Source: Leptospira harrisiae (GTDB lineage Bacteria > Spirochaetota > Leptospiria > Leptospirales > Leptospiraceae). Taken from it: DNA of 64,000 bases. The notes below the pieces were generated by a model. That model made no database searches, was not told where the DNA came from, and saw only the letters and a program-made list of their open reading frames with translations. The stretch lies in NCBI RefSeq assembly GCF_002811945.1, contig NZ_NPDX01000001.1:124001-188000 (forward strand). The letters run 5' to 3'. Positions 31,001 to 38,927 of this stretch are shown piece by piece. Both the position numbers and the translations under genes were made by a program. Positions within the stretch are counted from its first letter, which is position 1, and every line of letters starts with the position of its first letter.

Positions 31001-31150
31001 AGACTTCATAGTACAGTTAGTGCTGATAAAATTATTGTGTTAGATGAAGGTCGTATTGTTGAGATGGGAACTCATGCTGAGTTAATTACTACAAAAGGGT
31101 TTTATTACCATTTGTTCCCAACTTTAAGCGAAGGGGATAAAGATGTTTAA
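28085..31150 (+). CDS. ABC exporter with two cyclic-nucleotide-binding domains and a C39-like domain (first of pair)
   Basis: 1021 residues. Order: a degenerate cNMP-binding domain (about 30-140); a second one (about 155-270) with an intact phosphate-binding pattern GDILGEIAIFKQQKRLASA; a C39-peptidase-like domain (about 300-445) without a recognisable catalytic Cys/His pair; six membrane helices (about 460-740); and an ABC ATPase with Walker A GRSGCGKST (about 810), signature LSGGQRQRLAIARAL and Walker B ILFLDEPTSALD. C39-like domains in HlyB-type exporters bind the substrate without cutting it. The HlyD gene overlaps its end by 8 bp. It belongs to a type I secretion machine probably responsive to cyclic nucleotide. 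The substrate is unknown. Confidence 0.85.
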   Translation: MQSEVRRNLEKIRTVFRSNYLLAELDETERENLLPFIEVRFVRLGQHLIKANQMPDYIHFVLTGRFGMKQNKQDLNLGRYAFVEVGESIGERITLTKTPSKHDYYALEPSIVLLLPTTRFLKLVESHPEIAEKAKRREEEQEKFHYVRKLSFFDELSPEEIKLILKSIQLVKVGQGDFIFSEGEEGDAAYIVRSGKIQIRTENPRKIISIMRSGDILGEIAIFKQQKRLASAVASEDSDLYKIPGAVFRKVIGVEKGNKLEEIVQSRLLRYSTYKAKEKEENTIRPFVSKRFEMRKATKKIYIEQVTTDQLTLVGLVCSELALRAFDKPLPTNWKIRIKNELNRNIVPGIFELAIELEKLGFLTKQQHLSTEQLAELENPVFITDDESVPCLLYLYDKDLDAVLISHPIKGVYELSISQFLNIWDGVILQFSPAPATMSADVSLISFFKELRLLFSPQKSEIRWILVATVFSALLTLSLPYLIRQVVDQVLVFSDRNFLFTLVIGVALAIFFQTLFSLFRNLIAIGLMQSLEYNYFVRFFQHILNLTLPEFRKFETGDFTQRLKENQRILEITQRSGLFLILDLVTLPIYLFILFRLDNSLTFVGLFFLIIYSLFVVRSSAKIKKLQKHSFESKKKTTSFFLSLFAGMPLIKSAAMESRYLSKGLNEIARTILTNLRVGKRVHILELVSKFFEQIGLISVIAFGVSDVLDETLSLGSFLAFLVLYSLLMEPIVRLCHLYEDLSELRESRMRLTEIYSLPGEVVSQRPFGELPRLTGKITLDHISFRYSETSPDILSDINLEIEAGEKIAIVGRSGCGKSTLMRVMMGTLSPSKGKVFVDSFDLSTLDPEEVRIQFGAVEQNPILFSGTIAENLSKKNPSLNKESLLAGAKLASVDLFVDRFPMKYETKIGESGIGLSGGQRQRLAIARALVTNPSILFLDEPTSALDSETESHIQSQWETVFQDRTVIQISHRLHSTVSADKIIVLDEGRIVEMGTHAELITTKGFYYHLFPTLSEGDKDV

Positions 31151-32246
31151 AAAATTCAAAAACATAAAAGAAACAGATTCAAATTGGGAATCAAGACATT
31201 CTGCATCTTATTATGATGAGTTATTAAAACATCCTGCACCAAATTGGGAACGAAAGGGTATTTATCTAATTTCCGTATTCTTTGTATGTTTTATTCTTTT
31301 TTTAGTTTTTGGAAGAGTAGATGTTGTGGTGCAAGCATCAGGATCCATCCGACCCAAGGGGAATTACCATGTGGTGGAAGCATTAGAAACGGGTACACTT
31401 ACAAATTTATACGTAAAGTCTGGCGATTTTCTTAAAAAAGGAGATCCCATTATGGAGTTAGAGTTTTCAGAACAACAAATTGAATTATCGAAAGATTCCA
31501 ATAACTTAGATTATGAAGAAAAAAAGTTACAACGTTTGGTTCGAAATAAAAGGGAAGCAGAAAAAATATTAAAAAATTTAGCTAATAATTTGGAAAACAA
31601 TTCTGGCTCTTCTTTGTCAGGCGGTGTTTTAAATAAATTTGTAAGTTTAAAAAAAGCGTATATGGATTTTCAAAATGGCGTTGGTGCAAAATTCATCTAC
31701 GATCAAAGTTTATTAGAGTTTAATGAAGAGTTTGGAAATTTAAAAGATGAAATCCAAAGGGAAGAAAATATCATTTCAAGTCTTCGAGGTGACACAAAGT
31801 TAAAAAGGGAAAGAGTTGCTAATGCCATTATTAGAATGCCATTTTCTGGAATCATTGGTGAACTTTCTGTTAACAACGTTGGGCAAAACATTATACGAGG
31901 ACAAACAGTAGCTTCCTTGATGGAGGAAGGCCAACCATTAGAAGCCATTGTTGAAGTTAGCAGTAAAGACATTGGTGCAGTTCGTATTGGTTTATCTTCT
32001 GTTATTAAAGTCAAAGCATTCCATCAAAATGATTTTGGTGTCGTAGAAGGAACTGTTTCTCAAATCATTCCAAATACAAAAGAAAAGGATTCATTTTCTG
32101 TAGTTTTAGTTTTAGGTACACAGGACTTAAACCAAGACGGTAAAGAATTTCAATTGTTCCCAGGCTTAAAGGTTATTGCAGATATTGTCATTGATCGGAA
32201 AAGTATTTATCAAATTTTATTTCGTTATGCGGATCCTAGGAATTAA
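31143..32246 (+). CDS. HlyD-family periplasmic adaptor (membrane fusion protein)
   Basis: 367 residues with one helix near residues 38-60 (GIYLISVFFVCFILFLVFG), then a lipoyl-type half motif (VVEALETGTLTNLYVKSGD), a coiled-coil hairpin (about 110-230) and the second half (AIIRMPFSGIIGEL), ending in a beta-barrel domain. It would link the inner-membrane exporters to the TolC-type gene that follows. The coiled coil is short compared with E. coli HlyD. It lies between the two exporter genes, overlapping the first and 2 bp before the second. Confidence 0.9.
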   Translation: MFKKFKNIKETDSNWESRHSASYYDELLKHPAPNWERKGIYLISVFFVCFILFLVFGRVDVVVQASGSIRPKGNYHVVEALETGTLTNLYVKSGDFLKKGDPIMELEFSEQQIELSKDSNNLDYEEKKLQRLVRNKREAEKILKNLANNLENNSGSSLSGGVLNKFVSLKKAYMDFQNGVGAKFIYDQSLLEFNEEFGNLKDEIQREENIISSLRGDTKLKRERVANAIIRMPFSGIIGELSVNNVGQNIIRGQTVASLMEEGQPLEAIVEVSSKDIGAVRIGLSSVIKVKAFHQNDFGVVEGTVSQIIPNTKEKDSFSVVLVLGTQDLNQDGKEFQLFPGLKVIADIVIDRKSIYQILFRYADPRN

Positions 32247-32248
32247 TT

Positions 32249-35200
32249 TTGAAGAAAAATACAAAAGAGATTCCTGCTTCTATAGCCGAGGATGAGTTTT
32301 TATCAAAGCTTTCACTTACAGATTTAAAAAAGTTTCTTGGTTCATTTGAATTTAGATCATTTGTTGCAAATGATCGTGTTGGTGGAAACGAACATGAACC
32401 AACTCCTATCCTCATTGTTGAAACTGGAAGAATACAAGTTAAATTAAAAATTAATGAAAAAGAACTTTTAATTAAAACTTTAACAGAAGGTTCCTTTTAT
32501 GGAATTTCAGAGTTTACCTCCGATTCGTTGAAGAAACAACTTTTCCAAGTGGAAGAGAATTCAAAGGTACGTGTATTATCGCCATTTCAATTTCTAAAAT
32601 TTATTGAGTCGGATAAAACAAGAAAACAGTTATGGAATGAATACAAAGAAAACGTTCAACTCCGAGATGAACTTAGAATTCATCCATATTTTAGAAAATT
32701 ATCAAATTTAGAAATCCAAGATATCGCCAAGGTACTAGTAAAAAGAAAAATTAATTCTGGGCAAATTCTAATGAAGGAAGGAAGTAAAAGTTCTTCTTTG
32801 TTCTTTATTCGATCTGGTCGATTTAAAGTCACCAAATCTACATGGCAAAAAGATTATTTTTCATTCGTAGAAGCCGGCTCCGTGTTAGGTGAGATGGGGG
32901 TTTTGGAAAAGAAGGCAAGGAACGCAACAGTTACTGCAGTAGAAGAAAGTTTTGTTTATGAACTTTCTTCGAAAGATGCCATCAACTTTTTTAAAAAATC
33001 GGAAAGTTTATTAATTACAATTCGCTCGATTATGAGTGAAAGAAAGTTAAATTTAGGTGATGGTTCGGAAGAAGATAAGTTTGAAACTTCAACAATTTAT
33101 GAAGCAGACAAATTTCATTTTTTACCCAAACTTAAATTTTCTCCACCACTTAGAAATCAATTACGATTTCCTTTTTTGTTCCAAGATGGCAAATCACAAT
33201 CTGGTGATGTATGTCGTAAAATGATATTCCGTTATTGGGGATATTCATTTGCAGATTACGATGCTGATCCAGCATTTCCTGACTTTGATCCTGACATCCG
33301 GCCTAAACACTGGAAAAGTAGTTTTGGAGAAGAGAAGGGTGATTGTTATTTTGTAAATTGGAAAGAACATGAATTGGAATTAATTAACATTCCAACCATT
33401 GGATTTATTGAAAATTCGAGATACGTTATCGTAAAGTCGATAGAAAAAAAGAAAGTGGTCATTTTAGATCCTGAGTTCGGTGAAGTAAACCTGTCGCGAG
33501 ATGAGTGGGAACAGAAATCATCGAATGTAGTGATTTATTTTATTCCAAAAGAAAAGCCAGATCAAAAATGGGAATGGAAGAATAAATTCTTTTCTGGGTT
33601 AGCTGAATATTTTTTACCGGCGATCAAATATTTAAAAGCAGGCATTATTGCCAGTTTTGTGATTAAAGGTTTAGAAGTTTTTATTCCCTTAGTTAACTTG
33701 TATTTGATTGATGCAGTTTTGTTACAGGAAAATAAAGAGTTCTTTTTTCCAGTAATTATTACTGTTGTTTTACTTACTTTTTCTCAATCGTTTCTTGCGT
33801 ATTTCAGATCCAATGTGATTTTTTTTACTAGCAATCGCGTAAATCAAACCATTGCAATTCGATTTTTAGTGAAACTAATTTCATTGCCAATTTCCTTTTT
33901 CGAAAGAAACAGAAAAGGAGAGATTTTAAATCGATGGGAAGAAATAGAATCAGTAATTTTATTTTTTTCAGATCAAGGAGCAATGAAATTTTTTGATTTA
34001 ATTTTCAGTTCCTTTGTCTTTATTATATTTCTTTTTCTTTCACCTGTATTACTGATCATTATTGGATTTTTGATTTTACCTGAGATGCTAATCCTCCGTG
34101 CGTTGACACCGAAGGTCATAGAAGAAACAAAAAAAGAATCATTAAAAAAATCAGAAACTTTAAGTTACTTTATCGAAACAATTAATGGTTTTGAGACAAT
34201 TAAAAATTTGGGTGCTACTTATTCGCATCGTTGGGATTTTGAAAAGCGACTTACGACTCAATTAAATTCAGAGGGTAAAAAGTTATTTTATTCCAATTTA
34301 CTTTTTACAAATACCGAATTTTTTAAACAAATTACAGTTGTGATTGTCATGTTAGTTGGAAGTATTTTGATACTAAATGATAAAATGACTTTGGGCACTC
34401 TTTATGCTATTATTGGGCTTGTGGCTTATATACGAAATCCTATTGTTTCTTTATATACTGATTTTTTAAAATTTCAAAAAGCCAACGTATCTTGGAATAG
34501 GCTTCGTAGTTTTGAATCTCTAGATAGTGAGATTACTGACCGTGATAACTTATTCAAAGTTGATTTACCTGAAGTGAAAGGTAACATCGAGTTTAGCAAT
34601 TTAAGTTTTTCGTATGATAGTCAAAAACCTGACGCTGGAATTCGAAATTTAAAAATTAAAATCCAGGCAGGCAAAAAAGTAGCTTTTGTCGGAAGGAGCG
34701 GTAGCGGGAAATCTACGATTTTAAAATTAATTCTAGGTTTATACAATCCGCAAGAAGGGGAAATCATCATTGATGATGTTTCTTTGGATGAGATTTGGTT
34801 GCCGAGTTTACGAACAAAAATTGGAGTTTTATTTCAAGAGAATCCTTTGATAGCAGGAACAGTAAGGGAAAATATATCGATTACAAAACCAGAAGCAACT
34901 CTCAGCGAAGTAGTTGATGCCGCAAAACTAGCTTGTATCCACGATGATATCGTTAAACTCCCGCTTGGTTATGATACGGAAATTTCTGAGCGTGGATTTA
35001 TTTTTTCTGGCGGGCAAAAACAGAGAGTTTCACTGGCTCGTTTGTTTTTACAAAAGCCAAGTTTATTATTGTTGGATGAGCCAACAGCTTCCTTGGATAA
35101 AGAAACGGAAGCCAGAATTCTGTCTCATATCAATTCAGTGTTTGCAAATTCCACAATAGTTACCGTTGCTCATCGATTGGATACAATTCGAAATTATGAT

Positions 35201-35314
35201 CAAATTTTTGTCTTGGAGAGAGGTAAATTGGAGGGAAAAGGAACGCACAAAGAGTTACTTTCTAAGAGCGGAATTTACCAATTACTTCATTCCAAACAGG
35301 AAGCAATCCGATAA
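32249..35314 (+). CDS. ABC exporter with two cyclic-nucleotide-binding domains and a C39-like domain (second of pair)
   Basis: 1021 residues, the same length and domain order as its partner at 28085 but clearly diverged. A first degenerate cNMP domain is followed by a second with an intact pattern (LGEMGVLEKKARNATVTAVE, about residue 213). The C39-like domain (about 300-440) keeps a Cys in GDVCRKMIFRYWGYSF and the DP of VVILDPEFGEV, but the catalytic His position reads SRYVIVKS, so proteolysis is unlikely. Membrane domain about 460-750; Walker A GRSGSGKST (about 815), signature FSGGQKQRVSLARLF, Walker B LLLDEPTASLD. With the first gene it could form a heterodimer, or each may homodimerise. 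It starts with TTG. Confidence 0.85.
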   Translation: MKKNTKEIPASIAEDEFLSKLSLTDLKKFLGSFEFRSFVANDRVGGNEHEPTPILIVETGRIQVKLKINEKELLIKTLTEGSFYGISEFTSDSLKKQLFQVEENSKVRVLSPFQFLKFIESDKTRKQLWNEYKENVQLRDELRIHPYFRKLSNLEIQDIAKVLVKRKINSGQILMKEGSKSSSLFFIRSGRFKVTKSTWQKDYFSFVEAGSVLGEMGVLEKKARNATVTAVEESFVYELSSKDAINFFKKSESLLITIRSIMSERKLNLGDGSEEDKFETSTIYEADKFHFLPKLKFSPPLRNQLRFPFLFQDGKSQSGDVCRKMIFRYWGYSFADYDADPAFPDFDPDIRPKHWKSSFGEEKGDCYFVNWKEHELELINIPTIGFIENSRYVIVKSIEKKKVVILDPEFGEVNLSRDEWEQKSSNVVIYFIPKEKPDQKWEWKNKFFSGLAEYFLPAIKYLKAGIIASFVIKGLEVFIPLVNLYLIDAVLLQENKEFFFPVIITVVLLTFSQSFLAYFRSNVIFFTSNRVNQTIAIRFLVKLISLPISFFERNRKGEILNRWEEIESVILFFSDQGAMKFFDLIFSSFVFIIFLFLSPVLLIIIGFLILPEMLILRALTPKVIEETKKESLKKSETLSYFIETINGFETIKNLGATYSHRWDFEKRLTTQLNSEGKKLFYSNLLFTNTEFFKQITVVIVMLVGSILILNDKMTLGTLYAIIGLVAYIRNPIVSLYTDFLKFQKANVSWNRLRSFESLDSEITDRDNLFKVDLPEVKGNIEFSNLSFSYDSQKPDAGIRNLKIKIQAGKKVAFVGRSGSGKSTILKLILGLYNPQEGEIIIDDVSLDEIWLPSLRTKIGVLFQENPLIAGTVRENISITKPEATLSEVVDAAKLACIHDDIVKLPLGYDTEISERGFIFSGGQKQRVSLARLFLQKPSLLLLDEPTASLDKETEARILSHINSVFANSTIVTVAHRLDTIRNYDQIFVLERGKLEGKGTHKELLSKSGIYQLLHSKQEAIR

Positions 35315-35322
35315 TTGAAATA

Positions 35323-36681
35323 GTGTTTCGTTTGATTCGAATTATCTTTCTATTTTTTTTCTCCATTAGCCCGGTGATTCAGTTATGGTCGGAGACTGTG
35401 GATTTTTATGACTTACCAAAGTTAGTTGGTGAAAAGTCATATGAATTAAAATTGAAGGAAATGGAGATTGAACGAAAAAAAGTTGATATTGATTCAAAAA
35501 ATTTACGTTATTTACCTGCAGTCAATTTAGAACATTCCCCTTTTTTCGAAGCTTTAAGAGGAGACGGATACAACAGAAAAGGTTGGAGCACATCGTTAAA
35601 TCTAAATTGGAATTTTCAAGACCAAGGAAATACGGTTCTAACCAACATGATTTTGGAATTGGAATACGAACGTTTGTTGTTAGAATATCGTGCGTTATAC
35701 CAAAAAGAATTATTTGACCAAGCTTTTCAATATGCAGAAACTTTAAAACTTTTGGCTTTTTATAATTACGATTTTTCCAACGAATCAGATGCGGATAAAC
35801 AATTTCAAACTGTTCAGAAACTTTATAAACAAGGAATTGAATCTTACTTAGTCACACAGAACTCTAAGGTAGATTATTTCTTTTACAAATACAATGCCAT
35901 TAAATCAAGGTTAGACCAACAAAAAAGTCAGTCCATATTTAGAAGAAAGTTTTTACTAAAAGACGTTTCGTTAAAACAGATTCCTGAACGAGAATATAAG
36001 ATTCTACCTTTAGAAACAACTCTTTCAGAATATGAAAAGAATCTAACAGAATTGAATTTTGATATTATTTTGACCATCAACCAGGTAAAAATTTTAGAAG
36101 TTCAAAAGTTGGTTCGGTTTAATGAGCTTTGGGTGCCTGATTTTTTTGTAAATGTTTACAACCAATCAAGTCGTGAATCATTTTCTGGATTAAGTGGGAC
36201 TTGGGCAAACTCTATGGAGGTTTATGATTATAGTCGCAATGATTTTAGTCGGTATGCAAGGTCATCCGATGCCGATTTTAATGTAGGTGGAAATTTTGGA
36301 TTTAAATTCCCTTTATTCAATCGATGGTTATCAAAAAACGAATATGATAAATCTAAAGTTGAAATTAAGTTAGCAAAGTCTCACTCTCAATTTTTAAAAG
36401 AAAATACAGGATTGTATTTATTTGAATTAATCCAGCAACATAACAACTTAGTTGAATTGTATGATATTTCCCGGGAAAGTAAACGGATTGCCGAAGAAAA
36501 TTATCAAATTATGGAAAAAGCATACAAAACTGGTTCTGCGTCTATTATTGAGTTACAAACGGTTGATAGGCGACTGCGCGATGTAATGCGAAATGAAATC
36601 CAAAACCGATATGATTTAATCCAACTCAGGTTACAAATTGGTCTGCTTTTGGGTGATACAATGAAATTTTTGAATTTTTAA
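35323..36681 (+). CDS. TolC-family outer-membrane efflux/secretion protein
   Basis: 452 residues from GTG 35323. A signal peptide (LIRIIFLFFFSISPVIQLWS) precedes two long helical repeats (for example YELKLKEMEIERKKVDIDSK and YQIMEKAYKTGSASIIELQ), the second with the typical TolC 'Y-x-x-G' pattern before strand segments. It would provide the exit duct for the exporter pair and HlyD protein. It follows the second exporter by 8 bp and is the last gene of this group. The first helical repeat is atypical, so similarity to E. coli TolC is low. Confidence 0.85.
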   Translation: MFRLIRIIFLFFFSISPVIQLWSETVDFYDLPKLVGEKSYELKLKEMEIERKKVDIDSKNLRYLPAVNLEHSPFFEALRGDGYNRKGWSTSLNLNWNFQDQGNTVLTNMILELEYERLLLEYRALYQKELFDQAFQYAETLKLLAFYNYDFSNESDADKQFQTVQKLYKQGIESYLVTQNSKVDYFFYKYNAIKSRLDQQKSQSIFRRKFLLKDVSLKQIPEREYKILPLETTLSEYEKNLTELNFDIILTINQVKILEVQKLVRFNELWVPDFFVNVYNQSSRESFSGLSGTWANSMEVYDYSRNDFSRYARSSDADFNVGGNFGFKFPLFNRWLSKNEYDKSKVEIKLAKSHSQFLKENTGLYLFELIQQHNNLVELYDISRESKRIAEENYQIMEKAYKTGSASIIELQTVDRRLRDVMRNEIQNRYDLIQLRLQIGLLLGDTMKFLNF

Positions 36682-37040
36682 AGATCTGTAGGGCGAGCTC
36701 TATTTTCTTCTAAGTTCATTGTTCCAATTCCACATCTTTCTGTTTTCCATTGGCTGAGTATTTCATCTGATTTCACTTTGTTTTTATAATGAATATATGG
36801 CGTACTAAGAATTGGTAAGAGAAAAATAGGAGAAAATGCTGAGTTGAGTAAAGATAGTGTGACCACAAGTCCGATGGTCAAAGTATTTTCATCGAATACT
36901 TCTGTAACTTGCCTCTTGGTTTGGTAGTAATAAGCCAAACATTCATCAGTATGGTTTGCAGGATTGAAAGGAATGCTAACGCAACCAACAAAACTTAAGA
37001 GATTTAAAGCTATAATGATTCGGATAAATTTTGGATACAT
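36678..37040 (-). CDS. Putative lipoprotein of unknown function
   Basis: 120 residues. N-terminal signal with lipobox LLSFVGC (Cys at about residue 20). A hydrophobic segment at about residues 55-85 could be a membrane helix. It overlaps the upstream lipoprotein gene by 31 bp and the TolC gene tail to tail by 4 bp. No family recognised. Confidence 0.65.
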   Translation of the reverse strand: MYPKFIRIIIALNLLSFVGCVSIPFNPANHTDECLAYYYQTKRQVTEVFDENTLTIGLVVTLSLLNSAFSPIFLLPILSTPYIHYKNKVKSDEILSQWKTERCGIGTMNLEENRARPTDL

Positions 37041-37585
37041 GTTCTAACAGCTTCTAAGTTTGTTTCTTCAATCATGCGATGGAAGTTTCTTACTTTATAG
37101 AGTCCATATAAAAATTCAGAAGATTTTCCATTTTTGGAAACTGTTTCTTCTTTAACTATTGATTTGTTTTTGTATAACTTATATTTAAAATCAACTGTAT
37201 ATTCTGCTTCTCTATACTGAATTGGCCAGATTCCGGTAAAGGGCCACAATGCTGGCCAAGTATACCACCAATTGTATTTGTCTTGGAAATTTGTTTTCAT
37301 TTCTATATCGATCGTATAATATTCTGACATGGTTTTTGGATCGAGTTCCGTAACTACATTTTGAAAAATTCCAGATGAGCTTAGGTGACCTTTAAAAGCC
37401 ATTCTCCATGCATCTGTATAGACACCACGATCTGCCGATAAAATTTCAAATTTTCCAATCACTAAAGGTAAGTTAGTTTGTGTTCGATTTATATTTCCAT
37501 TCGGAGAAGGGGGAGGTACCTGGCGTAAGTCGACAGAACAATGAATGAATAAAAAGAAAAAAAGAACATTAGCTATGGGTTTCAT
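37010..37585 (-). CDS. Putative lipoprotein of unknown function
   Basis: 191 residues. Signal peptide with lipobox FLFIHC (Cys at about residue 16). The mature part has aromatic-rich segments (WWYTWPALWPFTGIWPIQYR) and resembles small lipoproteins found beside transport genes, but I cannot name the family. It is the first of two overlapping lipoprotein genes convergent with the secretion locus; a link to secretion is not shown. Confidence 0.7.
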   Translation of the reverse strand: MKPIANVLFFFLFIHCSVDLRQVPPPSPNGNINRTQTNLPLVIGKFEILSADRGVYTDAWRMAFKGHLSSSGIFQNVVTELDPKTMSEYYTIDIEMKTNFQDKYNWWYTWPALWPFTGIWPIQYREAEYTVDFKYKLYKNKSIVKEETVSKNGKSSEFLYGLYKVRNFHRMIEETNLEAVRTCIQNLSESL

Positions 37586-37626
37586 TTTTCAGATGTTTAG
37601 AATAAGTAGTTTGGGAGATGAATCAA

Positions 37627-38925
37627 TCAATTTTCTTTACGTTTAAAAATTTGTATATGGTTTTTAATCGTCTCTTTCCATTCGTATCCGCTGGGTATTG
37701 CAAAGATTTTCGGTTGTGTGGGAAATTGATAGAAAACAAGATATTCTGCTGAAGGAATTTGGTTCGGTAAAAACAAAGTAACAGTAGTTCGGTTAGAAAA
37801 GTATTGTGGAACATTAGAAACAATGGACTTTTCTTTTAATAAACTTCGCATGGTTTGGTAATCTGCTTTGGAATTTCCTGGGTTCATAAATTCCTTTCTA
37901 TATGAATAAGATTTTGAGAAAGGTCCAAAAAATAAAAATAAGATAATAGAACTAACTAAGGAAATATAACCAAAGTATTGTTTGAATTTTAAATGATTGT
38001 TTTCAATACTTTCTATAAAACTCAGCACAATGATGGGAATTGCAATGAAACTATGGTGGGTGAATGGAGTTTTGTTTACTTCAAAAGAGGAAAAGAGAGA
38101 ATAAAAAAAATATGGTAATAAACAAAACAAAAGTTTATTTCTGAACTGTAAGAATAGAAACGGCAGGTTTAAGAATAAAAATAGATAAGGGAACAAATGT
38201 AGATTTTGTAATGCACCAATTGGATTTTGATAACGTTCCAAATGTGTTGGCATAGGATGAGTCGCTGTTGCATTTTGCATTTTACTTAAGAGAATGATCG
38301 AAAAAATAAAATAAAGTAACGAAAAAGTACCTATAAATATACTTTCTTTTTGATTTGAGCTGTATTTTACGAATGCAAACACAATCCAAACTAAGGCACA
38401 TTCTTCTTTTACGAGTAGGCTCAAAATAAAAAATAGAATCCAAAATTTTGATTTTTGTTTCCAACAATAGTAAAATAAGAAAAAAAGTGGAATCCATAAT
38501 ACTTCAGGATGGAAGTCAAAAATTTGAATCCAATAAATTGGAAGAAATAAGGAATAAACCAAGGGATAAACCCATTGGTAGGAAGGTTCATTTTTATAAA
38601 ATGGAACTACTAAAATTGGGATACTCAATACAAGTGCTTGGAATATGAGTAAACTTTCAACATAGGGAAAAAAATAGTATAACAGAGATAAGGGGTAAAT
38701 ATACCAATTGATATGATCGGCAAAATAATGGTGAACGTTACCATCAACACCAAGAGAAGTGATTGCCTTTCCCAAATGAACTAAATTAAATAATAAATTT
38801 TCAAATAGGCCGATGTCTACTCCCGCACCCATATGTTGGTAACGAAAAATAGATCTTTCCGAAAGAAAATAAAAAACCACCGACCATAAAATTAAGGAAG
38901 GCAGGTGGTAACGAACTGATTTCAT
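37627..38925 (-). CDS. DUF2079-type polytopic membrane protein
   Basis: 432 residues from ATG 38925, 2 bp after the stop of the upstream gene; a longer frame to 39027 lies inside that gene. About ten hydrophobic helices, with the family's early motif GAGVDIGLFENLLFNLVH and HHYFADHINWYIYP. DUF2079 proteins resemble GT-C glycosyltransferases, with acidic/His residues in the first periplasmic loop, so a role in surface glycan transfer is possible. Cotranscribed with the FAD dehydrogenase gene, probably by chance of packing. Confidence 0.78.
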   Translation of the reverse strand: MKSVRYHLPSLILWSVVFYFLSERSIFRYQHMGAGVDIGLFENLLFNLVHLGKAITSLGVDGNVHHYFADHINWYIYPLSLLYYFFPYVESLLIFQALVLSIPILVVPFYKNEPSYQWVYPLVYSLFLPIYWIQIFDFHPEVLWIPLFFLFYYCWKQKSKFWILFFILSLLVKEECALVWIVFAFVKYSSNQKESIFIGTFSLLYFIFSIILLSKMQNATATHPMPTHLERYQNPIGALQNLHLFPYLFLFLNLPFLFLQFRNKLLFCLLPYFFYSLFSSFEVNKTPFTHHSFIAIPIIVLSFIESIENNHLKFKQYFGYISLVSSIILFLFFGPFSKSYSYRKEFMNPGNSKADYQTMRSLLKEKSIVSNVPQYFSNRTTVTLFLPNQIPSAEYLVFYQFPTQPKIFAIPSGYEWKETIKNHIQIFKRKEN

Positions 38926-38927
38926 TT

